A DNA stretch of 64,000 bases from AWTP1-13 sp963840445 (GCA_963840445.1 CAWIZC010000032.1:248001-312000); one strand, 5' to 3'. Shown: positions 9,256-17,582, counted from the first letter of the stretch. Numbers and translations: made by a program. Notes: generated by a model not told the origin, from the letters alone.

Positions 9256-10626
9256 TCACGCGGCATCCACCACGACGCGGTTACGCCCCTCCCGTTTCGC
9301 GGCATACAGCGCGGCATCGGCCCGCCGCAGCACCGCCTCCGCGCTGTCATCCGAGCGCTCCAGTGTGGCGATGCCGACACTGGCGGTGACGTGCAAGCGC
9401 GCATCCGCATTGGCCTGAAACGGCTCGACGGCAACGCCATGGCAGAGCCGCTCGCCGACCTGCAACGCGCTCGCCAGGGTCGTCTCCGGCATGATGATCA
9501 CGAACTCCTCGCCGCCCACCCGGCAGGCCAGATCGATGCCACGCGTGTTGCGCCGCAAGCGGGCGGCGAACTCACGCAGCACGTTGTCGCCGGCTGCGTG
9601 TCCGAAGGTGTCGTTGATCGCCTTGAACCGATCGATGTCGACGATCAGCACGGACAACGGCCACCCCGCCATCTTGGCCCGGCCGGCAAGGGCAGCCAGG
9701 TGCTGCTCCATGTGTCTGCGGTTGTTGAGGCCGGTCAGCGCATCGGTGATGGCAAACCCGATGCTTTCGTCGAGCCGGTTGCGCAGATGGTCGGCGTGAC
9801 GCTTGCGGCGGATCTGGGTGCGCACGCGCGCCACCAGCTCGTTGCGGTCGACCGGACGCGTCAGATAGTCGTTGACGCCCATGTCGAGCCCGCGCAGCAG
9901 CCGCGCCTCGTCGCCCGGGTGCACCATGATGATGATCGGCAGATTGCGCGTGCGCTCGAGCGAGCGCACCTGGCTGCACAGCCTGAGCCCGTCCCCGCTC
10001 TCCATGGCGAGGCTGACGATCAGTACGTCGTAGGGCTTGGCGGCAAGCTTGAGTAGGGCCGCCTGCAGGTCGGGTTCGACGTCGACCTCGTGCAAGTCGC
10101 CGAGCGCGCCGCTAACGCGCCTGGCCACCTGGCGGATATCCTCCACCAGCAGCACGCGCCCCGGCGCCATCGCAAGCTCGCCTTCGGTGCCGGCCGCCGG
10201 CAGCACGCCGAGGTCGCTCGCGGTCGCCACGCGCAGCAGCAGCTCGTCGTTCAAGGACTTCAGTCGGCTCAGATTCCTGACGCGCGTGATGAGCGCGATA
10301 TCGTCCACCGGCTTGGTGAGGAAATCGTCGGCACCGGCTTCCAGGCCCCGCACCTTGTCGGCAGGCTGATCCAGCGCGCTGACCATGATCACCGGCACGT
10401 GCATGGTCTTGGGTGAGCTCTTGATGCGCCGGCACACCTCGAAGCCGTCCATGCCCGGCATCATGACGTCGAGCAGAACGACGTCGACGTGCTCGCGCTG
10501 CAGGATGGCCAGCCCTTCAGCCGGCGAGTGCGCCGTCAGCACGGCGAAGTACTCGGCCGACAGGCGCGCTTCCAGCAGCTTGACGTTGGCGGGGATGTCG
10601 TCGACGACGAGAACGCGGGCGGTCAT
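9256..10626 (-). CDS. pleD: PleD-type diguanylate cyclase response regulator
   Basis: PleD makes cyclic di-GMP at the stalked/old pole and drives the swarmer-to-sessile transition in alphaproteobacteria. The 456 residues contain a full receiver domain (VLVVDDIPANVKLLEARL; phospho-acceptor Asp in VVLLDVMMPGMDG near residue 52; Lys in FLTKPVD). A second, divergent receiver follows (RVLLVEDIRQVARRVSG..), in which the usual LLDxxMP acceptor motif is replaced by DVLIVSLAMESGDG. The C-terminal GGDEF domain has an intact active site written GGEEF (RVGGEEFVIIMPET). ATG 10626 is preferred over the GTG one codon earlier. The start lies 37 bp behind divK, so the two form an operon, as in Caulobacter. 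Confidence 0.95.
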   Translation of the reverse strand: MTARVLVVDDIPANVKLLEARLSAEYFAVLTAHSPAEGLAILQREHVDVVLLDVMMPGMDGFEVCRRIKSSPKTMHVPVIMVSALDQPADKVRGLEAGADDFLTKPVDDIALITRVRNLSRLKSLNDELLLRVATASDLGVLPAAGTEGELAMAPGRVLLVEDIRQVARRVSGALGDLHEVDVEPDLQAALLKLAAKPYDVLIVSLAMESGDGLRLCSQVRSLERTRNLPIIIMVHPGDEARLLRGLDMGVNDYLTRPVDRNELVARVRTQIRRKRHADHLRNRLDESIGFAITDALTGLNNRRHMEQHLAALAGRAKMAGWPLSVLIVDIDRFKAINDTFGHAAGDNVLREFAARLRRNTRGIDLACRVGGEEFVIIMPETTLASALQVGERLCHGVAVEPFQANADARLHVTASVGIATLERSDDSAEAVLRRADAALYAAKREGRNRVVVDAA

Positions 10627-10663
10627 CACAAGCCTTCGCTACACACCAACAGTCCTGCGGCCG

Positions 10664-11035
10664 TCAGGCCTCTCCGAGATGCCGTCGAACCAGATCGAGA
10701 AATACCGCGATCGAGATCGGCTTGGAGATATAGGCCTCGCAGCCCCCCTGTCGGATGCGCTCCTCGTCGCCCTTCATGGCAAAGGCGGTCACGGCGATGA
10801 CGGGGATGTCGCGCAGCTCCTCGTCATCCTTCAGCCACTTGGTAACCTCGAGGCCCGACACCTCCGGCAGCTGGATGTCCATCAGGATGAGATGCGGACG
10901 GTGCATGCGGGCGAGGCTGAGGGCCTCGATGCCACTCCGCGTCTGCAGCGTGCGATAGCCGTGCGCATCCAGCAGATCGTGGAAGAGCTTCATGTTGAGC
11001 TCGTTGTCCTCCACGATGAGGACTGTCTTGCTCAT
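10664..11035 (-). CDS. divK: DivK-type single-domain response regulator
   Basis: The 123-residue protein is one receiver domain (MSKTVLIVEDNELNMKLFHD, acceptor Asp in LILMDIQLPEVSG, switch Lys in YISKPI). It matches DivK, which controls polarity kinases and CtrA activity in alphaproteobacteria. The frame is open back to 11152, but the upstream residues are Arg/Gly-rich with no family match, and ATG 11035 is the conserved start. It is the first gene of the divK-pleD pair. Confidence 0.94.
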   Translation of the reverse strand: MSKTVLIVEDNELNMKLFHDLLDAHGYRTLQTRSGIEALSLARMHRPHLILMDIQLPEVSGLEVTKWLKDDEELRDIPVIAVTAFAMKGDEERIRQGGCEAYISKPISIAVFLDLVRRHLGEA

Positions 11036-11228
11036 CTGCCGCGTCTCGGGGTTGCGGCCCGCAATCGTCGTGCTGCGCTCCTGATAGCTCATCCCCGGCA
11101 AGCCTGCTCTCGCCCCACGTACTCTTGCACCAATTCGATGCGACCCAGGCATCGAACTCTGGTGCAGAAGCCCTAAGCAACTGTTTAAGATGATGTCCGA
11201 CAGCCTCTAACGCTCGGAAAGGTTAGCG

Positions 11229-11528
11229 ATGTCGAAACACCGCGACGGGCGCAGGACGGTCGACCGAGAAACCGCGGAAGCCATTGCTGCACAAGCACTT
11301 GCCTTCCTGGCCGGCGAACGAGATCGTTTCACCCGTTTCCTGGCCCTGACCGGCATCGAGCTTGCGGACGTGCGCACCAACGCCGGTTCGCCCGAGTTGC
11401 TGGCCGCGGTGCTCGCCCACTTGACCGCCGACGAGTCGCTGCTCCTCGTGTTTGCCGCCGAAACCCACACCACCCCGGAAGCCATCGCCCCCGCGCTGGC
11501 CATCCTGCAAGGCCATCCACCCGACTAG
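11229..11528 (+). CDS. DUF3572 family protein
   Basis: The 99-residue, mostly helical protein contains ETAEAIAAQALAFLAGERD, RFTRFLALTGIE and LAAVLAHLTADESLLLVFA. This matches the DUF3572 proteins found beside divK/pleD in many alphaproteobacteria. Its function is unknown. It is transcribed away from divK from a 190-bp shared upstream gap, so the two may share a control region. Confidence 0.88.
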   Translation: MSKHRDGRRTVDRETAEAIAAQALAFLAGERDRFTRFLALTGIELADVRTNAGSPELLAAVLAHLTADESLLLVFAAETHTTPEAIAPALAILQGHPPD

Positions 11529-12051
11529 CGGCGCCGGCGAGCGGGACCGAGATTCACCATAGCCGCGAAATGTGCGCTCGGGCTTGTCCCCGCGCTCGGA
11601 GCCCATGCGACGATGCGCGCACCTCGGCCCAACGAGGGGCGCCATCGCGAGGCGTCTCGATGGCAGCGGGCCGGGGGTCGTATCCCGGTAGCCCGCGCAA
11701 ACGGGCGCTCCGTCAGCCGAGGCCAGTTGGGTCACTCGCTGGAGCCGCGAAGCGGAAACCGGATACGGCGCGGGGCGTCCTTCGCAGGACTGCCCTTATA
11801 CCTCAGAGCCAGGCGTCGGACGCCCCGCTCCCTCGTTTCCCCGAGCTGACCTCCGCTGCGCCGGAGCGTCAGGAAGAAACAGCGCGCGCCTATGCGGATG
11901 GCCGGCGCAGAACTGTGCGCCGGGCCCGCAGTCGCGGGCCGAACTCGCTGAAGAAGCGGAGGGGTGCAATAGCGAAGCGTATTGCACCGCGGATCGGCGC
12001 AATAGGGGCTATCGCGGGGCCGACCTGCCGGGACCGCGGCCCCACACCTGT
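11529..12051. other. Non-coding, hairpin-rich block
   Basis: The 523-base gap has overlapping open frames on both strands, but their Arg/Pro/Ser-rich products look like translated GC-rich RNA rather than protein. The right half (about 11850-11990) is a chain of adjacent inverted repeats: CTCCG/CGGAG flanked by TGAC/GTCA, GGCGCA/TGCGCC, GGCCCGC/GCGGGCC and the 9-bp pair listed separately. This density suggests a dispersed REP/BIME-like element or a structured RNA rather than a gene. I cannot tell which without genome-wide comparison. Confidence 0.45.
11963..11988. repeat. Perfect 9-bp inverted repeat with 8-base loop
   Basis: GGTGCAATA (11963-11971) and TATTGCACC (11980-11988) are exact reverse complements around GCGAAGCG. 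From memory, very similar GTGCAATAGCGAAGCGTATTGC units recur between genes in Bradyrhizobium and relatives. That makes this a likely copy of a dispersed palindromic repeat. No T-run follows on either strand, so it is not an obvious terminator. Confidence 0.6.
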
Positions 12052-12360
12052 CTAGGCCCGCTTGGCCTTGCCGTCCGACACCATGTTGAGGATCTCGATC
12101 TTGCGGTCGGCCACCAGGTCGCCGACCGTCGGCCGGAAATCCTTGTAGTGCTGGCTGTCCTGATGCGCCTTCACGGCGGCATCGTCCCGATATACCTCCA
12201 GCATGACGAACCGGGTCGTATTCTCGGGATCCTGCACGACGTCGAATTGCAGGCAGCCGGGCTCGTTGGCCAGGCAGCGCTTGGCCTGGGCGGTCATCTT
12301 CTCCTGGAACTCGGCCTGCTTGCCGGGCTTGGTCGTCAGGTAGGCAATAATGGCGCGCAT
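12052..12360 (-). CDS. Antibiotic biosynthesis monooxygenase (ABM/YgiN-like) domain protein
   Basis: The 102-residue ferredoxin-like single domain protein reads MRAIIAYLTTKPGKQAEFQE, CLANEPGCLQFDVVQD, RFVMLEVYRDDAAVKAHQDS and HYKDF. This is the pattern of small cofactor-free quinol monooxygenases and related ABM proteins. The substrate is unknown. ATG 12360 is chosen over the upstream in-frame start because GGAGGAAAC sits immediately before it, an unusually strong ribosome binding site. Confidence 0.9.
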   Translation of the reverse strand: MRAIIAYLTTKPGKQAEFQEKMTAQAKRCLANEPGCLQFDVVQDPENTTRFVMLEVYRDDAAVKAHQDSQHYKDFRPTVGDLVADRKIEILNMVSDGKAKRA

Positions 12361-12543
12361 GTTTCCTCCGTTATCCGGTGTAGCCACCCAACCTACCCTG
12401 GCACGAAAGGGACGGCTGCGTCAGCCATCTCCGAGCCGCCCTGGGCCCGCCGTACGGGCCGCAAAGCCGGCGTATTCAAGACGCATCTTCTCCGCTAAGA
12501 TCATAGACGTAACCGGCCGAGCGGCCAGAAGCGGGGGCTGTCC

Positions 12544-13188
12544 GTGAGCAATGCAGGTGTGCTGATCGTTAGTGAGGACACGGCGATCAAGGGTGAAGTC
12601 CGCAACTGCCGACAACTCGAAGTGTACGGCTATATCGAAGGTGACATCACCGCCTCCAACGTCCTGGTCCACCAGGGCGGCCGCTGCTACGGCAAGGTCA
12701 AGTCCGAGAACGCCGATGTGCACGGCGACCTGCAGGGCGAAGTGACGGTCAAGCACCTGATCAACATCCGCAGCTCGGGATCCGTCAGCGGCAACGTGCG
12801 CTACGGCAAGCTGGCGCTGGAGCAGGGTGGCAATCTCTCCGCAGAGGTGCGCAACGTGCCGCCGACGCTGGGCGGCGATCTCGACCTGTCGGTGAGCCGC
12901 GGCAAGGCCGTGCGCATCACACCGCAGGATCTTACCGCGTATGATCCCGACGACACCGCCCAGAACCTGACTTTCACGATCTCCAATGCCCGCAACGGCT
13001 TCATCACCTTGGCCGGCGGACGCAGCCCGGTCACCCGCTTCACGCAGGCCGATCTCACCAGCGGCAAGGTGTCCTTCACGCACGACGGCACCAACACGCA
13101 GGCGGCCAGCTTCGAAGTCGTGGTAGCCGACCGCAGCGGTGCCACCTCCGGCGCGCCGCAGACCGTGAAGGTGCACGTCACCGCCTGA
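12544..13188 (+). CDS. Bactofilin with C-terminal cadherin-like domain
   Basis: Residues about 5-105 form a bactofilin (polymer-forming) beta-helix: repeated hydrophobic-Gly steps such as AIKGEVRNCRQLEVYGYIEG, DITASNVLVHQGGRCYGKVK and HLINIRSSGSVSGNVRYGKL. Residues about 110-214 are a different fold type: DLDLSVSRGKAVRITPQDL, TAYDPDDTAQNLTFTISNA, VTRFTQADLTSGKVSFTHDG and SFEVVVADRSGATSG. This is a cadherin-like/CSPG-type beta-sandwich repeat normally seen in large surface proteins. Bactofilins are cytoplasmic, membrane-associated scaffolds, and I see no signal peptide. The start is GTG 12544. The fusion suggests an adaptor role, but that is inference. Confidence 0.88.
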   Translation: MSNAGVLIVSEDTAIKGEVRNCRQLEVYGYIEGDITASNVLVHQGGRCYGKVKSENADVHGDLQGEVTVKHLINIRSSGSVSGNVRYGKLALEQGGNLSAEVRNVPPTLGGDLDLSVSRGKAVRITPQDLTAYDPDDTAQNLTFTISNARNGFITLAGGRSPVTRFTQADLTSGKVSFTHDGTNTQAASFEVVVADRSGATSGAPQTVKVHVTA

Positions 13189-13207
13189 TCCCCGGCATCG
13201 CGGACTA

Positions 13208-13310
13208 CCGTCATCCCCCAAGTCGCAGCCCAGCCGCGACTATCGGGGACTTTGTGCGGCGGGTTGAGCGACCTCGGATTGCGATGCGAGCATCGCGTGC
13301 GGGATGACGG
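13208..13310. repeat. Long-spaced inverted repeat with inner hairpin
   Basis: CCGTCATCCC (13208-13217) is matched exactly by GGGATGACGG (13301-13310). Inside lies a second perfect hairpin, GCGATGC/GCATCGC (13281-13296). The element fills the gap between two genes whose 3' ends face each other (the bactofilin and ubiE). Repeats with CCGTCATCCC ends are common between genes of Bradyrhizobium-like bacteria, so this is probably a dispersed element; it might also serve as a bidirectional transcription stop. Confidence 0.55.
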
Positions 13311-13318
13311 GTGCGTGC

Positions 13319-14098
13319 CTAAATCCGCCAGCCCGAGTGGATGGCGGCAATGCCGCCCGTCAGGTTGCGATAGCTGACGCGACCGAACCCGGCGTCGCGG
13401 ATCATGGCTGCGAACCGCTCCTGGTTTGGAAACTTGCGGATGCTCTCCACCAGATACTGGTAGGACTCCGCCGACCCGGCCGCCAGCTGGCCGAGCCGCG
13501 GGATCACCTGGAACGAGTGGAAGTCGTACAGCCGGTCGAGCAGGGGTACCTCGCAGGCCGAGAACTCCAGGCACAGGAAGCGCCCACCCGGCTTCAGCAC
13601 GCGGAACGCCTCTGCCAGCGCCGCCTCGATGTGCGTGACGTTGCGGATGCCGAAGGCGATCGTGTAGGCATCGAACGACTTGTCCGGGAACGGCAGGCTC
13701 TCGGCGTTGCCGATCGAGAAGGCGACGCGGCTCGCCAGGTCCGCGGCCGCCAGGCGCTTGCGGCCCACCGCCACCATCTCCGGGCTGATGTCGCACAGCA
13801 CGGCGCGGCAGCCGGGGCCGCCGGCGCGCAGGGCCCGCAGCGTGATGTCGCCGGTGCCGCCGGCCACGTCCAGCAGGTCGAAGCGGCGCACCGATTTCGG
13901 CGGCCCCAGCATGCCGACGAAATCGTCCTTCCACAGCCGGTGCAGGCCGCCCGACATCAGGTCGTTCATCAGGTCGTAGCGGTTGGCAACCGCCGCGAAC
14001 ACGTCGTTGACCAGGCTCTGGCGCGCATCCTCCGGCACGTCCTTGAAGCCGAAGGATGCGGTGCCCGGCGGCTCGCTCTTGTCGGATGCGCGGCTCAT
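13319..14098 (-). CDS. ubiE: Ubiquinone/menaquinone methyltransferase UbiE
   Basis: SAM-dependent C-methyltransferase of ubiquinone synthesis. The 259-residue product has the UbiE-specific N-terminal VFAAVANRYDLMNDLMSGGL, the SAM loop LLDVAGGTGDITLRA (about residue 76), AFGIRNVTHIEAALAEAFRV and LKPGGRFLCLEFS, and the C-terminal YQYLVESIRKFPNQERFAAM followed by YRNLTGGIAAIHSGWRI. It is full length. It lies alone on the minus strand, apart from its usual partner ubiB, which is not in the window. Confidence 0.97.
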   Translation of the reverse strand: MSRASDKSEPPGTASFGFKDVPEDARQSLVNDVFAAVANRYDLMNDLMSGGLHRLWKDDFVGMLGPPKSVRRFDLLDVAGGTGDITLRALRAGGPGCRAVLCDISPEMVAVGRKRLAAADLASRVAFSIGNAESLPFPDKSFDAYTIAFGIRNVTHIEAALAEAFRVLKPGGRFLCLEFSACEVPLLDRLYDFHSFQVIPRLGQLAAGSAESYQYLVESIRKFPNQERFAAMIRDAGFGRVSYRNLTGGIAAIHSGWRI

Positions 14099-14149
14099 CG
14101 GCCCGGACCATAGCGGAGGCTCGCCGCCTGCGCCATCGTGTGGGTCGCG

Positions 14150-15487
14150 CTACACCTTGGGCGGCAGCGCCTCGTGCAGGCCGAACAGGCCGGCCGGGCG
14201 CACGATCAGCAGGAATACGAGCAGGACGAAGATGGCGAGGTCGCGAAACTCGATCGGGAACAGGGCGGACCAGGTCGTCTCCGCGAACCCGAGCAGAAGC
14301 CCGCCGAGGAAGGCGCCGGGCACCGAGCCTATCCCGCCGACGATGGCCGCAATCAGCGACTTCAAGCCGAGCGAAACGCCGCCGACATAGCCGAAGGTGC
14401 CGTAATAGACGGTGGCCACATAGCCGGCCAACCCCGTCAGCAGCGATGCCAGCGCAAACGTCTTGAAGAGGACCAGGCCACGATCGATCCCGAACAGCTC
14501 CGCAGCCAGGGGGTCATCGGCGCAGGCCCGCCAGGCGCGTCCAAACCGGCTCATCCGCATCAGGGCCAGCACCGCCAGTGCGGCGGCCAGACATATGGCG
14601 GCTGCCGTCATGGCCGCCGGCGTCACGGTCACCACGAAGTCCTCGGAGCGCGCCACGGCGGACGGCGTGTTGAGGATCGGCCGCAGCCAATGGTGGCGCG
14701 GCCCCTGCGCCAGCCGCATGTACTCCTGCAGCACGATGGCCAGGCTGATGGTGCCGATCAGCAGCTGCTGCCCGGTGCGCTGCATCAGGGGCGCAAACAC
14801 CAGGCGCCCGGTGGCGATGCCGTACGACAGAGCCGATGTGAGAGCGACGGCCAGCGCCAATGCCAGCGGCACGGCTGTATCGCTTGAACCATCGGCGAGC
14901 ACGAACGTCAGAAAGGTGGCGTAGCCGCCGACGGCGGCCAGCTCGCCGAACGCCAGGTTGATGCGCCCGACCAGCCCATAGATCAGCGAGTAGGCCGCAG
15001 CCAGCATGGCGTAGATGGCCGTCAGCGGCAGTGCGCTGAGCACATGCTGCAGCCCGACGGCGAGCAGCCGCGGCACCGTAGGGACACGCGCCGCATTCCA
15101 GACCGGCTCCGGATCAGCCGCCAGCTCCGAGCCCTTGAGCCAGAAGCGCCGGATCAACTGCAGGCGCACATCGCTGAGCGGACCCGTCTCCGTGGTCGCA
15201 TCGACGATGGTGTTGCGCTCCGAGGGTATGGCACCCAGGGCAAACCGGCACTCGAGAAAGCGGTCGCTGGTCGGGCCTGCCGCTACGCGGGCGCGATAGT
15301 CGACCCGCACGCCGTCGCGCGAGGCAAGCGGCGTGGTGCGCGTGATCTCGACATCGGAGGCCGACAGGTTCAGTGCTGGAACGGCGGTGCGGCAGGTGCG
15401 CGCCTGCTCGGCATCGACTATGTCGGCGCAGCCCACCAGCGTGCAGGCGAGCGCGGCAACCACGGCAAGGCGCGGAACCATCGTCAT
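14150..15487 (-). CDS. LivH-type ABC transporter permease with lipoprotein-like N-terminal domain
   Basis: Residues about 165-445 are a branched-chain amino acid permease (BPD_transp_2): YSLIYGLVGRINLAFGELAA, a run of membrane segments, and the EAA-like loop GIDRGLVLFKTFALASLLTG. The first 150 residues are not part of that family. They begin with a signal-like segment ending in the lipobox-like LVGCAD (Cys near residue 20), followed by a soluble acidic/Thr-rich domain (YRARVAAGPTSDRFLECRF). If processed, that domain would lie outside the cytoplasmic membrane. No ATPase, second permease or binding protein lies nearby, so this is an orphan component. Confidence 0.85.
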   Translation of the reverse strand: MTMVPRLAVVAALACTLVGCADIVDAEQARTCRTAVPALNLSASDVEITRTTPLASRDGVRVDYRARVAAGPTSDRFLECRFALGAIPSERNTIVDATTETGPLSDVRLQLIRRFWLKGSELAADPEPVWNAARVPTVPRLLAVGLQHVLSALPLTAIYAMLAAAYSLIYGLVGRINLAFGELAAVGGYATFLTFVLADGSSDTAVPLALALAVALTSALSYGIATGRLVFAPLMQRTGQQLLIGTISLAIVLQEYMRLAQGPRHHWLRPILNTPSAVARSEDFVVTVTPAAMTAAAICLAAALAVLALMRMSRFGRAWRACADDPLAAELFGIDRGLVLFKTFALASLLTGLAGYVATVYYGTFGYVGGVSLGLKSLIAAIVGGIGSVPGAFLGGLLLGFAETTWSALFPIEFRDLAIFVLLVFLLIVRPAGLFGLHEALPPKV

Positions 15488-15498
15488 GCGGCCACCCT

Positions 15499-15570
15499 AG
15501 AGCAGGATCGCTTCAGATTGAATCACATTGCCCCAACGGGATGATTTGGCTGAAGCGTGAACCTTGCTCT
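15499..15570. repeat. Imperfect inverted repeat (dispersed-element type)
   Basis: AGAGCAGG..CGCTTCAG (15499-15516) is mirrored by CTGAAGCG..CCTTGCTCT (15550-15570), with small length differences in the arms. It lies in the gap between two minus-strand genes. Sequences of the form AGAGCAxGxTCGCTTCAGATTGAATC recur in Hyphomicrobiales intergenic DNA as I recall them, so a dispersed repeat is likely. Confidence 0.5.
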
Positions 15571-15687
15571 GCTCCTTGGGTGTAGAGTGAGATTCATCTT
15601 CCTATGGAAGCCGAAGCAAGAACGATCTGGCTCTAGCCCCGGATTGGCGTTTGGCCATGGCGGGGGCCGGTGCCGCGGCAGGGCAGT

Positions 15688-16413
15688 TCAGAGCAGGAGA
15701 CTGGCCAAGGCGATCACGACCACCAGCAGCAGCACGGCCGTGCGCACCAATGCGTCCGGCAGCCGCCCGACCAGATGGGAGCCGGCCACGCAGCCGACGA
15801 TGTAGGGCGGCGCCAGCACGCCGATCGCCGGCAGCAGGGCGACATCGAAGCCGGACCCGATGGTCAGCATCACCAGCAGCATGATGGTGCCGAGGAACAC
15901 CCACACGATGAAATTGGCGCGGCTTTCGGCCGCCGACTGCCCGCCCGCATGCAGGAACAGCGCCGACGTGATGGCAAGCGACGTCGCCCCCATCACCACC
16001 CCCGTCAGGGCGCCGACGCCCACCCAGCCGGCCCGGCCGATGGTGCCGGGATAGCGCCAGCCCGACAGCAGCACCAGCGCCGCCACCAGGATGGTGGCGC
16101 TGAGCGCGCGCTTCATGATCACGGCGTCGACCACCAACAGCAGCAGCACGCCGAGCGGCATGGTCAGCAGCGCGCCAGCCGTCAGCGGCACCACCACGCC
16201 GGCCTTCGCCTCGCGCGCTGCCCGCGGCAGGATGTGCACGTTGACCAGCAGGTCGATCCAGCTCATCACCAGGATGGCGGCCGAGGTCGGCATGAAGACG
16301 TTCAGCGCCGGCAGCAGCGTCAGCGGCCCGCCGAATCCGGCAAAGCCGCGCACCACGCCGGCCAGCAGGGCCGCAGGGATCAGCACAGCGAAGAACGAAG
16401 CCGAGAACGTCAT
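15688..16413 (-). CDS. TauE/SafE-family sulfite exporter-type membrane permease
   Basis: The 241-residue hydrophobic protein has about seven to eight membrane segments. The family signature GVVRGFAGFGGPLTLLPALN sits near residue 20 and the second-half counterpart GALTGVVMGATSLAITSAL near residue 134. TauE/SafE proteins export small organic or sulfur anions; the substrate here is unknown. ATG 16413 (MTFSASFFAVLIPA) is preferred over a start ten codons upstream because it gives a typical membrane-first N terminus. Confidence 0.9.
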   Translation of the reverse strand: MTFSASFFAVLIPAALLAGVVRGFAGFGGPLTLLPALNVFMPTSAAILVMSWIDLLVNVHILPRAAREAKAGVVVPLTAGALLTMPLGVLLLLVVDAVIMKRALSATILVAALVLLSGWRYPGTIGRAGWVGVGALTGVVMGATSLAITSALFLHAGGQSAAESRANFIVWVFLGTIMLLVMLTIGSGFDVALLPAIGVLAPPYIVGCVAGSHLVGRLPDALVRTAVLLLVVVIALASLLL

Positions 16414-16503
16414 GCCCGCCTGCTGCCGCAAATGTGCCAGCACCGCAAGGCCGGCGAGCTACCTGGATGCACAGTGCTATTGTGCGCGCGGCACCGTCTT
16501 TCT

Positions 16504-16532
16504 CCCTCTCCCCACGGAAGAGTGGGAGAGGG
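16504..16532. repeat. Perfect 9-bp inverted repeat (CCCTCTCCC hairpin)
   Basis: CCCTCTCCC (16504-16512) and GGGAGAGGG (16524-16532) flank an 11-base loop between the TauE-like gene and the hydrolase. This hairpin type is very common between genes in Hyphomicrobiales. Neither strand shows a following T-run, so a repeat is a better label than terminator. Confidence 0.55.
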
Positions 16533-16560
16533 GATGCATGCGCGCGACGCGGGCGGCCAC

Positions 16561-17443
16561 CTACCCGAAGAATTTCTCGAACTGGTCGAGCACCGCCTGC
16601 GGCGCCTCCTCAGCCAGATAGTGGCCGGTCGGCACCGCGCCGCCCGTCACCTCGGCCGCGCAATACTGGCCCCAGATCTCGAGCGGCTCATACCACTGCC
16701 CGATCTTGCCCTTGGAGCCCCACAGCACCAGCATCGGGCATTGCACCTTGCGCCCGGCGGCGCGGCTCTCGCGGTCGTGCACCAGATCGATGCCGGCGGC
16801 GGCGCGGTAGTCCTCGCACATGCCGCGGATCATGGCGGGGTCGCGCAGCCGCCGCCAGATAGTCGGCCAGCGCATCTGGGTGGAAGAAGCCCGGCGACTT
16901 CGGCTCGCGGTTGGTGTGCGTGTTGAACCAGGCCTCCGGCGCCGCATTGATCAGCACCTCGGGAAAGGGGTGCGGCTGGGCGAACCAGAACCAGTGGTAG
17001 TAGCCGAGCGCGAACTGCATGTCGGCGCGCTCGAAATGCTCGATGGTCGGCACGATGTCGAGCACGGCCAGCCGCTGCACCCGCTCGGGGTGGTCGAGCG
17101 CCAGCCGGTGAGCCACCCGCGCGCCGCGATCGTGGCTCGCGACCAGGAATCGCTCATGGCCCAGATGCCGCATCACCTCGACGAAGTCCTGCGCCATGGC
17201 CCGCTTGGCGTAGGGCGCATGGTCGGCCGTCGCGTCCGGCTTGAGCGAGCCGCCGTAGCCGCGCAGGTCGGGGCACACCACCGAGAAGCGCTGCGCCAGC
17301 GCCGGCGCCACCGCGTGCCACATGGCATGCGTCTGCGGATTGCCGTGCAGCATCAGCAGCGGCGGCCCCGAGCCGCCGCGCCGCAGGCGTATCGTGCCGC
17401 CCGGCACCGGCACATGCTCGAGGGTGAAGTCCGGAAAGAACAT
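16561..17443 (-). CDS. Haloacetate dehalogenase-like alpha/beta hydrolase, frame broken by one inserted base
   Basis: The protein matches fluoroacetate dehalogenases in order. It has the oxyanion region HGNPQTHAMWHAVAPAL, the nucleophile segment ASHDRGARVAHRLALDHP (Asp plus two carboxylate-binding Arg), the halide-pocket His-Trp in YYHWFWFAQPHPFPE, Tyr in CEDYRAAAGID, and the catalytic His in TGHYLAEEAP. The reading frame breaks near 16855; removing one C (plus strand) restores DALADYLRRLRDPAMIRGMC and gives 293 residues, the family norm. The start is ATG 17443, behind GGGAGG at a 7-base distance. The active-site set supports C-halogen cleavage, but epoxide- or ester-hydrolysing relatives share much of it. 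Confidence 0.85.
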
Positions 17444-17582
17444 GCATGAGCCTCCCGACAAGCGGCGACACGTGCAGCGCGCCCCGCAGTCCTAGTCCAA
17501 TTCAGCCGCCCCGTGCAAACGCTCGGGCGAGCCGCATGCTATCGTTTGGCCCGAACGCAATAATAAGAGGAGTGCTGCGCCG

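Noticed and set aside
9190..10056. 288-codon plus-strand frame opposite pleD
   Set aside because: The GGDEF and receiver domains on the other strand explain the open frame.
11570..12055. 161-codon open frame in the gap after the DUF3572 gene
   Set aside because: Arg/Pro/Ser-rich with no hydrophobic core; the DNA is better explained by stacked inverted repeats.
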